Shown piece after piece: positions 43,096-51,952 of a stretch of 64,000 nt of DNA; the stretch's first letter is position 1, and the number at the start of each line of letters is the position of its first letter. The position numbers and the translations under genes were made by a program. The DNA comes from SIG78 sp036677805. GTDB lineage: Bacteria; Verrucomicrobiota; Lentisphaeria; Victivallales; Victivallaceae. Below the pieces are notes generated by a model. The model ran no database searches and was not told where the DNA came from. It was given only the letters and a program-made list of their open reading frames with translations. The stretch is from contig JAVBVS010000004.1 of the NCBI GenBank assembly GCA_036677805.1, positions 186,001-250,000 of the forward strand, given 5' to 3'.

Positions 43096-43851
43096 TTATT
43101 TTTCGATGAAATCCAACATTGCCGGGAGTTGCGACAGCCAGAAATCCCAGTTGTGGCCGGCGCCGGGCGTTTCGCCGTAGTCGAGCTTCCAGCCGCCGGC
43201 GGCGGCAAGCCGGTTCCGGAATTCGCGGTTGTATTCGATCAGGACATCGTCGCCGCCGCAGCGCATCCACAATTCCGGGCGCACTGCGCCGGGCGCAAAA
43301 CGCCCGAGCAATTCCAACAGATCATTGTCGGTTCCGGTCATCGCGGTCCTCGACCCGAAGATCGCCGCCACTTCGACGTCGCTCATGCCGCCTTCGGGCC
43401 GCCCGACCCAGCCGATATCGGTTACCGCCGACATCGCAGCGATTTTGCCGAAGCGCTCCGGGTGGCGGAATCCGAGTTTCAGCGCGCCGTAGCCGCCCAT
43501 CGACAACCCGGCGGCGAAGGTCTGGTCCCGTCCGGTGCGCGCCGGAAACATGGCCTGAATCAACCGCGGCAGCTCTTCGCTGATGAAGGTCCAGTACTTT
43601 TCGCCCGCAACCATATCGGTGTAGAATGAGCGCGCCGCATCCGGCATCACCACGATGCACTCGCGCCCGCGGCAGAATTTCCGGATGCCGTAGCGGACAT
43701 AGGCGGAGTGATCGCCGCTGCGTCCGTGCAGCAGATAAAGCACCGGGAATCCGGGGCGGCCGTCGGAGTGCGGCGTTTCCGGCACGAATACGTGCAACGC
43801 ACAATCCCGCATCAGCACCGCGGAAGTGAAGCTGCATCGGATCAAAGCCAT
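43096..43851 (-). CDS. Putative esterase (EstA/esterase-D type), copy 2
   Basis: 251 residues, first gene of the tandem pair. Same motifs as its neighbour: YLLHGRSGDHSAYV, GLSMGGYGALKLGFRHP, MRCGGDDVL and GHNWDFW. The C-terminal third and the HGRSGDHSAYVRYGIRKF region differ most, so substrate range may have shifted. Start ATG 43851 has AAGGAA 9 nt upstream. Longer starts to 43881 are less likely. Confidence 0.88.
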   Translation of the reverse strand: MALIRCSFTSAVLMRDCALHVFVPETPHSDGRPGFPVLYLLHGRSGDHSAYVRYGIRKFCRGRECIVVMPDAARSFYTDMVAGEKYWTFISEELPRLIQAMFPARTGRDQTFAAGLSMGGYGALKLGFRHPERFGKIAAMSAVTDIGWVGRPEGGMSDVEVAAIFGSRTAMTGTDNDLLELLGRFAPGAVRPELWMRCGGDDVLIEYNREFRNRLAAAGGWKLDYGETPGAGHNWDFWLSQLPAMLDFIEK

Positions 43852-43941
43852 GAAGAAATTCCTTCTTGAAATGGACGGCAATTCCGTATAATATACTGCA
43901 ATCGTTTTCCGGTTGCCACATCCGAACCGGAATTTTTTCCT

Positions 43942-44006
43942 GAAAAAAAGAAAGAGACGGAACCGAATCCCGGCCTTCCCCTGAGCCGGCGTTTCTGCTC
44001 CGTCTC
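43942..44006 (-). terminator. Terminator of Gfo/Idh gene (44032)
   Basis: Read on the minus strand: GAGACGGA (44006-43999) pairs with TCCGTCTC (43961-43954), with an inner GCCGG/CCGGC stem, followed by TTTCTTTTTTT. Confidence 0.7.
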
Positions 44007-44031
44007 CCGAATCGAGACGATCGCGGAAAGA

Positions 44032-45102
44032 TTACTTCACGATTGATACCTTGCGTCCGTGGTGGCGCGCGGAGCGATGGGTGGCCTCGCAGAGCTCAAG
44101 GTTGCGCATCGCGTCGCAGCCGCAGAGCGGACGCTTGGACAGGACCGACTTGGCGTGGCCGGTGATCAGCGCCTGATAGATATTCTGAATCTTGCCCGGC
44201 GCGACCTTTTTCTGGCCGGCCTTGGAATCGACTTCGAGGCGAATCTTGATCGGTTCGTCAGGATAGCCGGAGAGCTGGAACATGGTGCCGAAGCCGCGCA
44301 GCACCGCGCCATCGCCGTAGATTTCATAGCCGAGATTGGTCAGCGTCCCGACCAGTCCGCCGCGGGGTTCGCTGAAGGCGACCTTGGCCGAGGCGGTGAT
44401 GCCGTTGGCCATGCCGAACTTGATGTAGGCGCCGTCTTCGGCCTTGATGTCCATGAGCTTGGGCAGGTAGACCGCCGCGACCCATTCGACGGTGCTGTCG
44501 AAAATGAATTCGGCCATGTAGAAGCAGTGGCTGGCGACGTCGCCGATGGGTCCGCCCATTTCGCGGACGTTGCTGCAGCGCCAGGTGGCGGCTTCGGCCG
44601 GATCGTAGCCGTAGGCGAACTCCATGTGGAAGCAGGCGTCGTTGACCTTGCCCAGCGCGCCGTCGGCGACGAGCTTGCGCGCCTTGATGTTGTAGGCGTT
44701 GTGCACCATCATATGGTCGACCGCGAGCGAAAGCTTGAGCTTTTTGGCGGTGTCGATCATTTTGCGGGCGTCGGCAATGCTGGTGGCCATCGGTTTTTCG
44801 ACGATGACATGCTTGCCGGCTTTGAGCGCGGCGAGGCAGAGCTTGGCGTGGGTGGCGTTGTTGGTGGCCACATAGATTGCATCGAGTTCGGGATCGGCCA
44901 GCATGGCGTCGCAGGAATCGTACCATTTGAGTCCGAGCGCTTCGGCGGCCTTGCGGCGGCCGGGATTGACGTCGGTGGCGGCGATCAGCACCGCGTTGGG
45001 CAATTCGGCGAAACGGCTCTTGTCGCAGGCGAACCCTTCCTTCGCAATCCGATTTTCGGCGATGCCGCCGAAGCCGATCATACCGTACTTGACTTTTTTC
45101 AT
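44032..45102 (-). CDS. Gfo/Idh/MocA-family oxidoreductase
   Basis: 356 residues. Rossmann motif KYGMIGFGGIAENRI, AATDVNPGRRKAAEALGLKWYDS, YVATNNATHAKLCLAALKAGKHVIVEKPMATS (the EKP motif of the family near residue 100), then the C-terminal sheet domain with GGPIGDVASHCFYMAEFI. Expected to be an NAD(P)-dependent sugar or inositol dehydrogenase. Unlike the two paralogues at 25.7 and 33.0 kb it lacks the CLLDC segment. It stands alone with its own promoter and terminator, divergent from the cupin-lysA operon. Confidence 0.9.
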   Translation of the reverse strand: MKKVKYGMIGFGGIAENRIAKEGFACDKSRFAELPNAVLIAATDVNPGRRKAAEALGLKWYDSCDAMLADPELDAIYVATNNATHAKLCLAALKAGKHVIVEKPMATSIADARKMIDTAKKLKLSLAVDHMMVHNAYNIKARKLVADGALGKVNDACFHMEFAYGYDPAEAATWRCSNVREMGGPIGDVASHCFYMAEFIFDSTVEWVAAVYLPKLMDIKAEDGAYIKFGMANGITASAKVAFSEPRGGLVGTLTNLGYEIYGDGAVLRGFGTMFQLSGYPDEPIKIRLEVDSKAGQKKVAPGKIQNIYQALITGHAKSVLSKRPLCGCDAMRNLELCEATHRSARHHGRKVSIVK

Positions 45103-45148
45103 TCCATCGTTCCTTTCGGTTGAATCATGGGAAATGCTTCATGCGGAT

Positions 45149-45177
45149 AATGTACCTCCTTGAACGGCGGTTTGCAA
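45149..45177 (-). promoter_or_regulatory. Promoter of Gfo/Idh gene (44032)
   Basis: TTGCAA (45177-45172), 17-nt spacer, TACATT (45154-45149), about 47 nt before ATG 45102. Confidence 0.5.
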
Positions 45178-45308
45178 TCCGTCAAGCCGCGGACGGGCCG
45201 ATTTTAGGTTGGAAAAAATGGTTTTTTTGTGGTAAATATGACGGAAGCGTGTTATATTAAGCTGAAAACCGTATTATTATAACCGAAAAAGCAAAAGGAA
45301 CCGGAATC

Positions 45309-45662
45309 ATGATTCACCGGGCGGCAGAGTGCAGAGCCGAAGTGCGCGAAAAAATGCGCGGCGGCGACGGCAGCGTGCGCATCGTTCATTTTTTCGATGA
45401 GAACACCGAACTCGCGGCGCCGACCCGGCTGTGCGCCCGGCTTGAACTCGAACCCGGTTCGTCGATCGGCTTTCACCGCCATGACGGCGAGGAGGAAATC
45501 TTTCTCGTGCTCGCCGGGCGGGCCGAGGTCGACGACGACGGCGTGACGGCCGAAGTCGGTCCCGGCGACGCCATTCTGACCGGCAACGCCGGCCACGCGG
45601 TCCGGAGCCTGGGTCCCGGCACGCTGGTGATGACGGCCCTGATCGTGCCTTTTGCGAAGTAA
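45309..45662 (+). CDS. Cupin-domain protein
   Basis: 117 residues forming a single cupin barrel: LELEPGSSIGFHRHDGEEEIFLVLAGRAEVDDDG (motif 1, with HxH and Glu metal ligands) and GPGDAILTGNAGHAVRSLG (motif 2, with His). Small cupins of this type bind a metal and a small ligand; the function here is unknown. It precedes lysA by 22 bp and is probably the first gene of the cupin-lysA-tsaB-tRNA transcript. A TATATT-like -10 lies near 45253-45258 without a good -35. Confidence 0.85.
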   Translation: MIHRAAECRAEVREKMRGGDGSVRIVHFFDENTELAAPTRLCARLELEPGSSIGFHRHDGEEEIFLVLAGRAEVDDDGVTAEVGPGDAILTGNAGHAVRSLGPGTLVMTALIVPFAK

Positions 45663-45684
45663 GCCTGCGAAGGAAAATTCTGCA

Positions 45685-46899
45685 ATGGTCAAACCCGAAC
45701 AAATGCTGGAGCTGGCCCGAATTCACGGTACGCCGCTCTATGTCTACGACGCCGACGCGGTGGTGGAGCGTTACCGCGAACTCTATGAATTCATTCCCTG
45801 GCCCCGGCTCCGGATTCATTACGCGCTCAAGGCCAATTACAATGTGGCGCTGCTGCGCGAACTCCATGCCGCGGGCGCGGGCCTCGATACCGTCAGCCCC
45901 GCCGAAGTGCGTCTGGCGCTGGCGCTGGGCTACCGGCCCGAGGATTTGATTTTCACCGCCAACAATCTTACCGACGCCGAAGTCGCCGAAGTGCAGAGCC
46001 TTGGCGTGCTGTTCAACATCGGCAGTTTGTCGCGGCTGGAAAAGTACGGGCGCGACTATCCCGGCAGCCGGGTCTGCATCCGCTTTAATCCCGACGTGGT
46101 CGACGGCGACAGCGCCAAGACCGCGACCGGCGGCGATCTGACCAAGTTCGGCATTCTGATGCAGGACTTGGACCGGGTGCTGGCGCTGGTCGCGCGCTAC
46201 GATCTCCATGTGGTGGGACTGCACGAACACACCGGCAGCGGGCTGCAGCATACCGCGTCGGTTTTCCAGAGCATGAAGAACCTGATGAAACTGGCGACGC
46301 CGGAACATTTTCCCGAACTCGAATTTCTGGATTTCGGCGGCGGCTTCAAGGTGCCCTACAAGCCGGAGGAAACCCGCGTCGACTATCCCGCGATGGGGGC
46401 GGAAATCGCCCGGCTCTTCCGCGAATTCTGCCAAAGCTACGGCCGGGAACTGGCGATGTACTTCGAGCCGGGCAAATACATTGTGGCCGAATCGGGCTGG
46501 CTCCTGACCACGGTCAACACTCTCAAGCACAATCGCACCCGGACCATCGCGGGCTGCGACGCCGGGTTCCCGCAGCTGATCCGGCCGGTGCTTTACAACG
46601 CCTACCACCAGATTTTCAACCTCTCCAATCCCGGCGGGGCGCAGGCTTTCTACGACATCTGCGGCAATATCTGCGAAACCGGCGACCGCTTCGCCGAGCA
46701 GCGGGAGCTGCCGGAAATCCGCGAGGGCGACGTGCTGGCGATTGCGAATGCGGGCGCCTACTGTTATTCGATGGGCGGTGTCTACAATCTGCGCTCGATG
46801 CCCTCCGAAGTGGTGGTGCGCCGCGGCGCGGCCCATCTGGCGCGGCGGCGCGAAAGCAATGCCGAACTGGTGGAAAATTTGCTGAAAGCGAGTTTGTAA
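45685..46899 (+). CDS. lysA: Diaminopimelate decarboxylase
   Basis: 404 residues. PLP-dependent fold-III decarboxylase converting meso-diaminopimelate to L-lysine. Visible: HYALKANYN with the PLP lysine K49, HEHTGSGL, LDFGGGFKVPY (phosphate-binding Gly loop), YFEPGKYIVAESGWLLTTV, RPVLYNAYHQIFNL, DICGNICETGDRFA and IANAGAYCYSMGGVYN near the C-terminus. Start ATG 45685 has AAGGA 9 nt upstream; the frame extends to 45652 without a better site. Some carboxynorspermidine or other decarboxylases share this fold, but the motif order favours LysA. Confidence 0.9.
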   Translation: MVKPEQMLELARIHGTPLYVYDADAVVERYRELYEFIPWPRLRIHYALKANYNVALLRELHAAGAGLDTVSPAEVRLALALGYRPEDLIFTANNLTDAEVAEVQSLGVLFNIGSLSRLEKYGRDYPGSRVCIRFNPDVVDGDSAKTATGGDLTKFGILMQDLDRVLALVARYDLHVVGLHEHTGSGLQHTASVFQSMKNLMKLATPEHFPELEFLDFGGGFKVPYKPEETRVDYPAMGAEIARLFREFCQSYGRELAMYFEPGKYIVAESGWLLTTVNTLKHNRTRTIAGCDAGFPQLIRPVLYNAYHQIFNLSNPGGAQAFYDICGNICETGDRFAEQRELPEIREGDVLAIANAGAYCYSMGGVYNLRSMPSEVVVRRGAAHLARRRESNAELVENLLKASL

Positions 46900-46902
46900 G
46901 CG

Positions 46903-47589
46903 ATGAAGAAGCGGTTTCGGGCGGCGCTGGACTTGTCGGGTTCGGCGGCGCGGTTTGCGTTGGCGGACGCGGCGGGCGGCAAGCTCGCTTGCGTCAGGCA
47001 GCCGATGCGGCGGCATGAAGCGGCCGGATTGGCGGATTTCATGGCCCGGACGCTGGCGGAATGCGGCGGCGACCTTACTGAAGTTGCGGAATGGAGCGTC
47101 GGCACGGGGCCGGGCAGTTTTACCGGTATGCGTCTGGCGGCGGCGCTGGTGGCGGGATTGAGCCACGGCCGTCCGGAGGTCGCCACCCGGGGCGTTCCGA
47201 CCGCCACGGCGATCGGAGTAACGGGCGCCCCGGAATTGCCGGAGGGGGCCCTGAGCGCGGTGCTGTGCGACGGGCGCAACCGGGAATTGCTGCTTTATCC
47301 GCTGCGGCGCAATGCCTGGGGTCTGGATGAAAGCGCCGGGGATGGGCTGGTGCTGAATGCGGCTCAGGCGGCGGATTATTTTGCGCAGGCGCGATTCGTG
47401 GCGCTGTCGGTTCAGCTGGAAGAGCTGGATGCGGTGGCGGCGCTGCTCCCGGCGGCGGTGGCGGCGGTGCTGCGGACGGTGCCCGACTTCGACCTGATGC
47501 CGCTGATTCAGGCGCGGAACGCGTTCGACGGCAATCTCAAAGATTTGATTTACATCCGGCCGGCGGTCTTTCCCGTGACCGCGGCCTGA
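46903..47589 (+). CDS. tsaB: tRNA threonylcarbamoyladenosine biosynthesis protein TsaB
   Basis: 228 residues of the ASKHA-fold protein that scaffolds TsaD in making t6A37 in tRNA. Signature SVGTGPGSFTGMRLAAALVAGLSHG near residues 65-90, preceded by a degenerate phosphate loop (ALDLSGSAARFALADAAGG). The C-terminal half is diverged, as is usual for TsaB. It begins 3 bp after lysA ends, so the two are co-transcribed, and it precedes tRNA-Leu by 9 bp. Confidence 0.9.
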   Translation: MKKRFRAALDLSGSAARFALADAAGGKLACVRQPMRRHEAAGLADFMARTLAECGGDLTEVAEWSVGTGPGSFTGMRLAAALVAGLSHGRPEVATRGVPTATAIGVTGAPELPEGALSAVLCDGRNRELLLYPLRRNAWGLDESAGDGLVLNAAQAADYFAQARFVALSVQLEELDAVAALLPAAVAAVLRTVPDFDLMPLIQARNAFDGNLKDLIYIRPAVFPVTAA

Positions 47590-47598
47590 CGTTTTTTT

Positions 47599-47684
47599 GC
47601 CCGGATGGCGGAATGGCAGACGCAACGGACTTAAAATCCGTTGTCCGCAAGGACGTGCGGGTTCGATCCCCGCTCCGGGTACCA
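47599..47684 (+). tRNA. tRNA-Leu (anticodon UAA)
   Basis: Class II tRNA with acceptor stem GCCCGGA / TCCGGGT, anticodon stem ACGGA / TCCGT with loop CTTAAAA (anticodon TAA), an extended variable arm (TGTCCGCAAGGACG), T-loop GGTTCGATCCC and an encoded CCA at 47682-47684. Without CCA it ends at 47681. Confidence 0.95.
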
Positions 47685-47731
47685 TTTTAACTTGCTTATT
47701 TTCAATATCTTGCACATATCAATCATTCCAG

Positions 47732-47753
47732 TTTGCTACAACTTTGCTACAAC
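47732..47753 (+). repeat. Tandem 11-bp direct repeat downstream of tRNA-Leu
   Basis: TTTGCTACAAC twice in a row (47732-47742, 47743-47753), about 48 bp past the tRNA. It could be part of an old integration site or decayed integrase end; no integrase gene remains. Confidence 0.5.
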
Positions 47754-47911
47754 TCTTTTACCCTTAAATGAGCATTGCCACGATCTGATTCGTGTCAATT
47801 CCGTCGGCATTAACGGATCAAACGCCTGATGAAACTATGTGAATTTGCCACATGTTTTGCTCGCCATTTGCGGCGCTGAGCCTGAGAACGATTGGGAAGG
47901 TATGATACGGG

Positions 47912-48286
47912 TTATTTCAGGCCGCTTCGGAATAAAAACAAGTCGCCCCAATGATGCGGTTCGTCCGGGAATGGATTCAGCCAGACCAAACCCCACCAGA
48001 AGGCAAGGAACGAATAGGATTGACCGTATATTTTTACGGTCAGTCGATAGCCTCCGGCCCTGCACCAATTACCAGTCGGGGGCGTCCGGATTGTCGTGCC
48101 TGAAGCCACGCTGAGGTTGATGACGGAACAGCGTTGATCTTGATCCAGCGACAGATAACCGATGCTTTGTCCGTCCAATACTGTCGCCATCGAAAACCGA
48201 TATGTCCCGGACGATTTTCCAGGCGAAAGTATAACCGCCGCCAACAAGATGAAACCGCAACTCCACCCCAAATATTTTTTCCGCAT
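47912..48286 (-). CDS. Hypothetical exported protein
   Basis: 124 residues from ATG 48286, which has AGGAG just upstream. A signal peptide or anchor (MRKKYLGWSCGFILLAAVILSPG) is followed by a beta-rich, Trp/Phe-rich domain (GYLSLDQDQRCSVINLSV, YSFLAFWWGLVWLNPFPDE). No family recognised. It lies in a less GC-rich stretch (47.69-48.41 kb) between tRNA-Leu and the AmpG-like gene, consistent with acquisition by transfer. 47690-47911 and 48287-48414 contain no convincing gene. Confidence 0.6.
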   Translation of the reverse strand: MRKKYLGWSCGFILLAAVILSPGKSSGTYRFSMATVLDGQSIGYLSLDQDQRCSVINLSVASGTTIRTPPTGNWCRAGGYRLTVKIYGQSYSFLAFWWGLVWLNPFPDEPHHWGDLFLFRSGLK

Positions 48287-48414
48287 AGCTCTCCTGACGT
48301 ATCGCTTGAAGCCCGGCCTTGTTTTTCAAGATGAGGCGGAAGGTCATGCATTCGACCGGGAAAATAGTTTCGCCGGTGGCGTAGGTTCCGGCTTAATTTC
48401 CGTTGCCGCCTGAG

Positions 48415-49719
48415 TTATTCGTCGGCGACGGGCGGTGGGACGGCGGCGCGGCCGAAGGCGGGCGGAAACAGTTTGCGGACCCACCCGGCGACGATGAAGC
48501 TCGGCAGTGTGCAGACGGTCACATACCAGAAAAAGGTCAGGTATCCCAGCTGTTTCTGAACATAACCGGAAGTCGCTCCCGCCAGAATCAGGCCCAGAAT
48601 CGACAGGCCGGTCATGATCGCGAAATGGGTGGTTTTGAACCGCCCCGAAGTGGCCGCCGCCGCCACCATCACCAGCATGAACGCGGTGAAGCCGAGGCCG
48701 TAGCCGAACTGCTCCACCGCCACCAGCGCCGTCGTCAGCCACAGCGGCGATGCCGGCTGCCACGCCAGATAGACATACACCAGGTCCGGCACGTTGATCG
48801 CGCAGACCAGCGGCCAGAAACAGAGGCTGAGGCCGTAACGGGCCACCGCCATGCCGCCGAGGATACCGCCGAGGGTCAGCGCCAGCACGCCGATGGTGCC
48901 GTAGATCGTCCCCTGCTGTTCCAGCGAAAGCGCCATGCCGCCCGCGGCGCGGCTGTCGATCATGAATACCGCCGCCATTTTGCCCAGCTGGGCTTCGGCG
49001 ATGCGGAAGAAAAGCAGAAAGCAGAGCAGCCGGAGGAAGTCTTTGCGGCGGGCGAAGCTGGCGAAGGCGTCGAAGAATTCCCGCCAAGGATCGGCCGCGC
49101 CTGCCGCGGCGGGCGATTCCGCCACCGGCATGGTTCTGGCGTGGAGCAGCCCCAGCGCCAGCATCGCGCCGCCGGCGAGCAGCAGCGCCACCCGCCAGCC
49201 CGGCCGGACGTCGTTGGCGACGGCGAATTGGCCGGCCAGAATCACCAGTCCGCCCTGAACCGCCACTGAGCCGATCCGGTAGAAGGTGCCGCGAATGCCT
49301 GCGAAAAAGGCCTGATCGTGTTCGGAAAGGCCGATCAGGTAGAAGCCGTCCGCCGCCGCGTCATGGGTGGCCGACACCAGCGCCAGGACGAAGAACAGGG
49401 CAATCAGCCAGATGTTCCACTCCGTCTTGACGATCACCCCGGACAGCGCCAGAAACAATCCGGCCATGGCCAACTCCATGGACAGCACCCAGCGGCGCTT
49501 GCTGCCGTAGAGGTCGAGCAGCGGCGTCCACAGCGGCTTGACCGCCCAGGGCAGCATCAGCATGCTGCTCCAGAAGGCCAGCTCCTGGTTGGACATGCCC
49601 AGCGATTTGAAAAGCAGCGCCGAAACCACGGAAACAATCATGTAGGGGCCGCCTTCGGCGAGGTAAACGCCCGGCACCCAGCTCCAGGCGGACAGACGAT
49701 TCCGGTCATTGAGATTCAC
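48415..49719 (-). CDS. AmpG-like MFS transporter
   Basis: 434 residues from GTG 49719 with about 12 hydrophobic segments. Start region WVPGVYLAEGGPYMIVSVVSALLFKSLG, then LMLPWAVKPLWTPLLDLYGSKRRWVLSMEL, the loop typical of AmpG/SLC33-type carriers (muropeptide permeases). GTG 49719 has CGGAG 6 nt upstream. The upstream in-frame extension to 49899 is Arg/Cys-rich and unlike a transporter. A muropeptide or sugar substrate is possible. It is a single gene divergent from the lipase-like lipoprotein. Confidence 0.85.
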   Translation of the reverse strand: MNLNDRNRLSAWSWVPGVYLAEGGPYMIVSVVSALLFKSLGMSNQELAFWSSMLMLPWAVKPLWTPLLDLYGSKRRWVLSMELAMAGLFLALSGVIVKTEWNIWLIALFFVLALVSATHDAAADGFYLIGLSEHDQAFFAGIRGTFYRIGSVAVQGGLVILAGQFAVANDVRPGWRVALLLAGGAMLALGLLHARTMPVAESPAAAGAADPWREFFDAFASFARRKDFLRLLCFLLFFRIAEAQLGKMAAVFMIDSRAAGGMALSLEQQGTIYGTIGVLALTLGGILGGMAVARYGLSLCFWPLVCAINVPDLVYVYLAWQPASPLWLTTALVAVEQFGYGLGFTAFMLVMVAAAATSGRFKTTHFAIMTGLSILGLILAGATSGYVQKQLGYLTFFWYVTVCTLPSFIVAGWVRKLFPPAFGRAAVPPPVADE

Positions 49720-50032
49720 AGTCGACTCCGGGATATTTTTACGGCCGGCGGCCGGGTTGCAACGATATTGCAAACTACTATATCCAGGATCGGGCGGTTT
49801 GCAAGCGCCTTGCCGGAATCGGCGGCAAAATTTTCGCCGGCGGGCTGTCGGTTGCATCCGGTCGCGGCGGATTGGGGCACAATGGTTCGACCGCTGCATC
49901 GCGGCGGATCGGCCATACGGAGGCGGAACCCGGCGGATGATTGCCGAGTCTCTATATCAACCATAGAAAACTGCCGGAGGGGATCGGGCGGGGGTTTTGG
50001 GAGCGGTGCTTCACGGAATTTCAGGAGGGGCG

Positions 50033-51952
50033 ATGAAACGGAGCCGGATGCTGGCGGTGGCGGGGCTTGCCGTTCTCTTGTTGCTGGCGGGGTGCGCCAG
50101 CGAGATCGGCGTCGTCCGGGTGGGCGCCGCGGGGCGTCCCCGGTACGGCAGCGCCGTCACGGCGAAAGGAATTTCACAGGACACCAGCAATCTGCTGGGG
50201 AACTTCCTGCTCGAGGATACCTATGAGGACGAGCCCTTTGCGCTGATTGTCGCGCTTGAAGAACTGTTCCGGGAAGAACCCCGGCCCGAATATCTCACCG
50301 CGCTTGCGGACTGCGCGCTCAACATCGGATTGCGCGAACGGGACCCGGATGTGAGCATCCGGTTCTTTCTCTCCGCCGCGCTGTTCAGTTACACCTATCT
50401 GGCGCTGATCGATCAGCCGGATCTGAAGCCGTACAATGCCGAACGTCTGACCATGATGCGGATTTATAACCTGGCGATCGCGGAAATTTTCGACTATCTG
50501 GACGAACGCGATCTGGAACTGAAATTTTCATTTACGCTGAATGCCGCCGGGGGACAGCGCCTGACGTTTCTGCCGCCGCGCTTTGAACTGCCGCTGGCGC
50601 CGCAAAGTTTCTCCGGATTTTTGCTTTGCGCCGATTTCCGGACGAAAAATCTGACTCACTTCGGACGCAGTTTCGGAATTGGCGCGCCGCTGATCTGCTG
50701 TCTGACCGAGGCGGCTGTCGACACCGGGGACGCGGAACGCATCCGCTTCGCCGAGCAGCAGACGATTCCGGCCACTCTGATGATCGATTTCGACAAAAAA
50801 GACGGCGTGATTTCCGCCCGGCTGGCATTCCTCGACCCGCGGAGCTCCGAAACGGCCAAGGTCGGCAACTATCAGCTTCCACTGGAGATGGATTTTTCCA
50901 CGCCGCTCGCGTATATGGTGCATGATCCGCTGCCGTTCGACTATTTGACTTACATGATTCGCCCGGAAAAAACGCGCCGGATGCAGGGGCTGTATATGTT
51001 CGAACCGTACCGCTCCGACCGGATTCCGGTGGTGTTCGTTCACGGCCTGATGTCCAATGTCCGGACCTGGATGCAGATGATCAACACGTTCGAGAGCGAT
51101 CCGACGCTGCGAAAATATTATCAGTTCTGGGGCTTCACCTACTCAAGCGGCAACCCGGTGCTCTATTCGGCCAAGCTCTTGCGCATCGCGCTTCAGAATG
51201 AGGAAGCGAAGCTGCGCGCTTCCGGGCAGTCGACCGGGATGTTTTCCCGTATGGTCATCGTCGGCCACTCGATGGGCGGGCTGATCGCCAAGGCGATGGT
51301 GCTGGATCCGGGCGAGAATCTCATTGAGCCGATTATCGGCAAAAAGCCGGAAGAAGTGCTGGAAAAACTCACTCCGGAACAGCGCGAGGCCGTGAAAAGT
51401 ACCCTCTGCTTCAAGCCGCTGCCGTTCGTGAAGCGGGAGGTGTTTCTCGCGGTTCCGCATCGCGGTTCCGAATTTGCGGACAGCTGGATCGGCCAATTCG
51501 GCTCCGAACTGGTGGATCTTCCGGTCGCGTTGGTCACCCGCGGCGACGGGATCATCAAGACGCTGATGAATCAGGGGGTCATGATGCCGAACGATTCGCG
51601 ACTGGCAACCGGAATCGAAGACCTCGATCCGAACAGCCGGACGCTTCAGGTGCTGAACTCGAGTCCCTATGCGCCCGGCGTGGTTTATCATTCGATCATC
51701 GGCAACGAGCGCGAAAGCGGCGTGCCCGGCGGCAGCGACGGCATTGTGCCGTATCTTTCGAGCCATCTGGACGGCGCCGCGAGCGAGCTGGTGGTCAAAT
51801 CCGGGCACAGCGTCCAGGTCAATCCGCTGGCGATTCAGGAATTGCGGCGGATTCTGCTCGAACACCTCCGGCAGTTCCCCGACATCAAGGTGGAGACGCC
51901 GAAACTTCCGGAACAGATGGTGAAATTCAATGCACGCTCCGCCGCAGAATAA
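50033..51952 (+). CDS. Lipase-like alpha/beta hydrolase lipoprotein
   Basis: 639 residues. Lipoprotein signal peptide with lipobox LLAGC (Cys21). An N-terminal helical/beta region of about 300 residues precedes an alpha/beta-hydrolase domain: IPVVFVHGLMSNVRTWMQMI, FWGFTYSSGNP, VIVGHSMGGLIAKAM (nucleophile Ser near 412), FLAVPHRGSEFADSW, SDGIVPYLSSHLDGA (catalytic Asp) and VKSGHSVQVNP (catalytic His). Start ATG 50033 has AGGAGGGG directly upstream; the GTG-type start 49997 does not. Likely an outer-membrane or periplasmic esterase. Its end overlaps the next gene by 23 bp. Confidence 0.88.
   Translation: MKRSRMLAVAGLAVLLLLAGCASEIGVVRVGAAGRPRYGSAVTAKGISQDTSNLLGNFLLEDTYEDEPFALIVALEELFREEPRPEYLTALADCALNIGLRERDPDVSIRFFLSAALFSYTYLALIDQPDLKPYNAERLTMMRIYNLAIAEIFDYLDERDLELKFSFTLNAAGGQRLTFLPPRFELPLAPQSFSGFLLCADFRTKNLTHFGRSFGIGAPLICCLTEAAVDTGDAERIRFAEQQTIPATLMIDFDKKDGVISARLAFLDPRSSETAKVGNYQLPLEMDFSTPLAYMVHDPLPFDYLTYMIRPEKTRRMQGLYMFEPYRSDRIPVVFVHGLMSNVRTWMQMINTFESDPTLRKYYQFWGFTYSSGNPVLYSAKLLRIALQNEEAKLRASGQSTGMFSRMVIVGHSMGGLIAKAMVLDPGENLIEPIIGKKPEEVLEKLTPEQREAVKSTLCFKPLPFVKREVFLAVPHRGSEFADSWIGQFGSELVDLPVALVTRGDGIIKTLMNQGVMMPNDSRLATGIEDLDPNSRTLQVLNSSPYAPGVVYHSIIGNERESGVPGGSDGIVPYLSSHLDGAASELVVKSGHSVQVNPLAIQELRRILLEHLRQFPDIKVETPKLPEQMVKFNARSAAE

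Noticed and set aside
45307..47715. 802-codon minus-strand ORF
   Set aside because: Antisense to cupin, lysA, tsaB and tRNA-Leu; repetitive His/Arg/Gln composition.
47839..48114. 91-codon plus-strand ORF opposite the hypothetical exported protein
   Set aside because: No ribosome binding site or protein-like pattern; the minus-strand ORF has a signal peptide and AGGAG.
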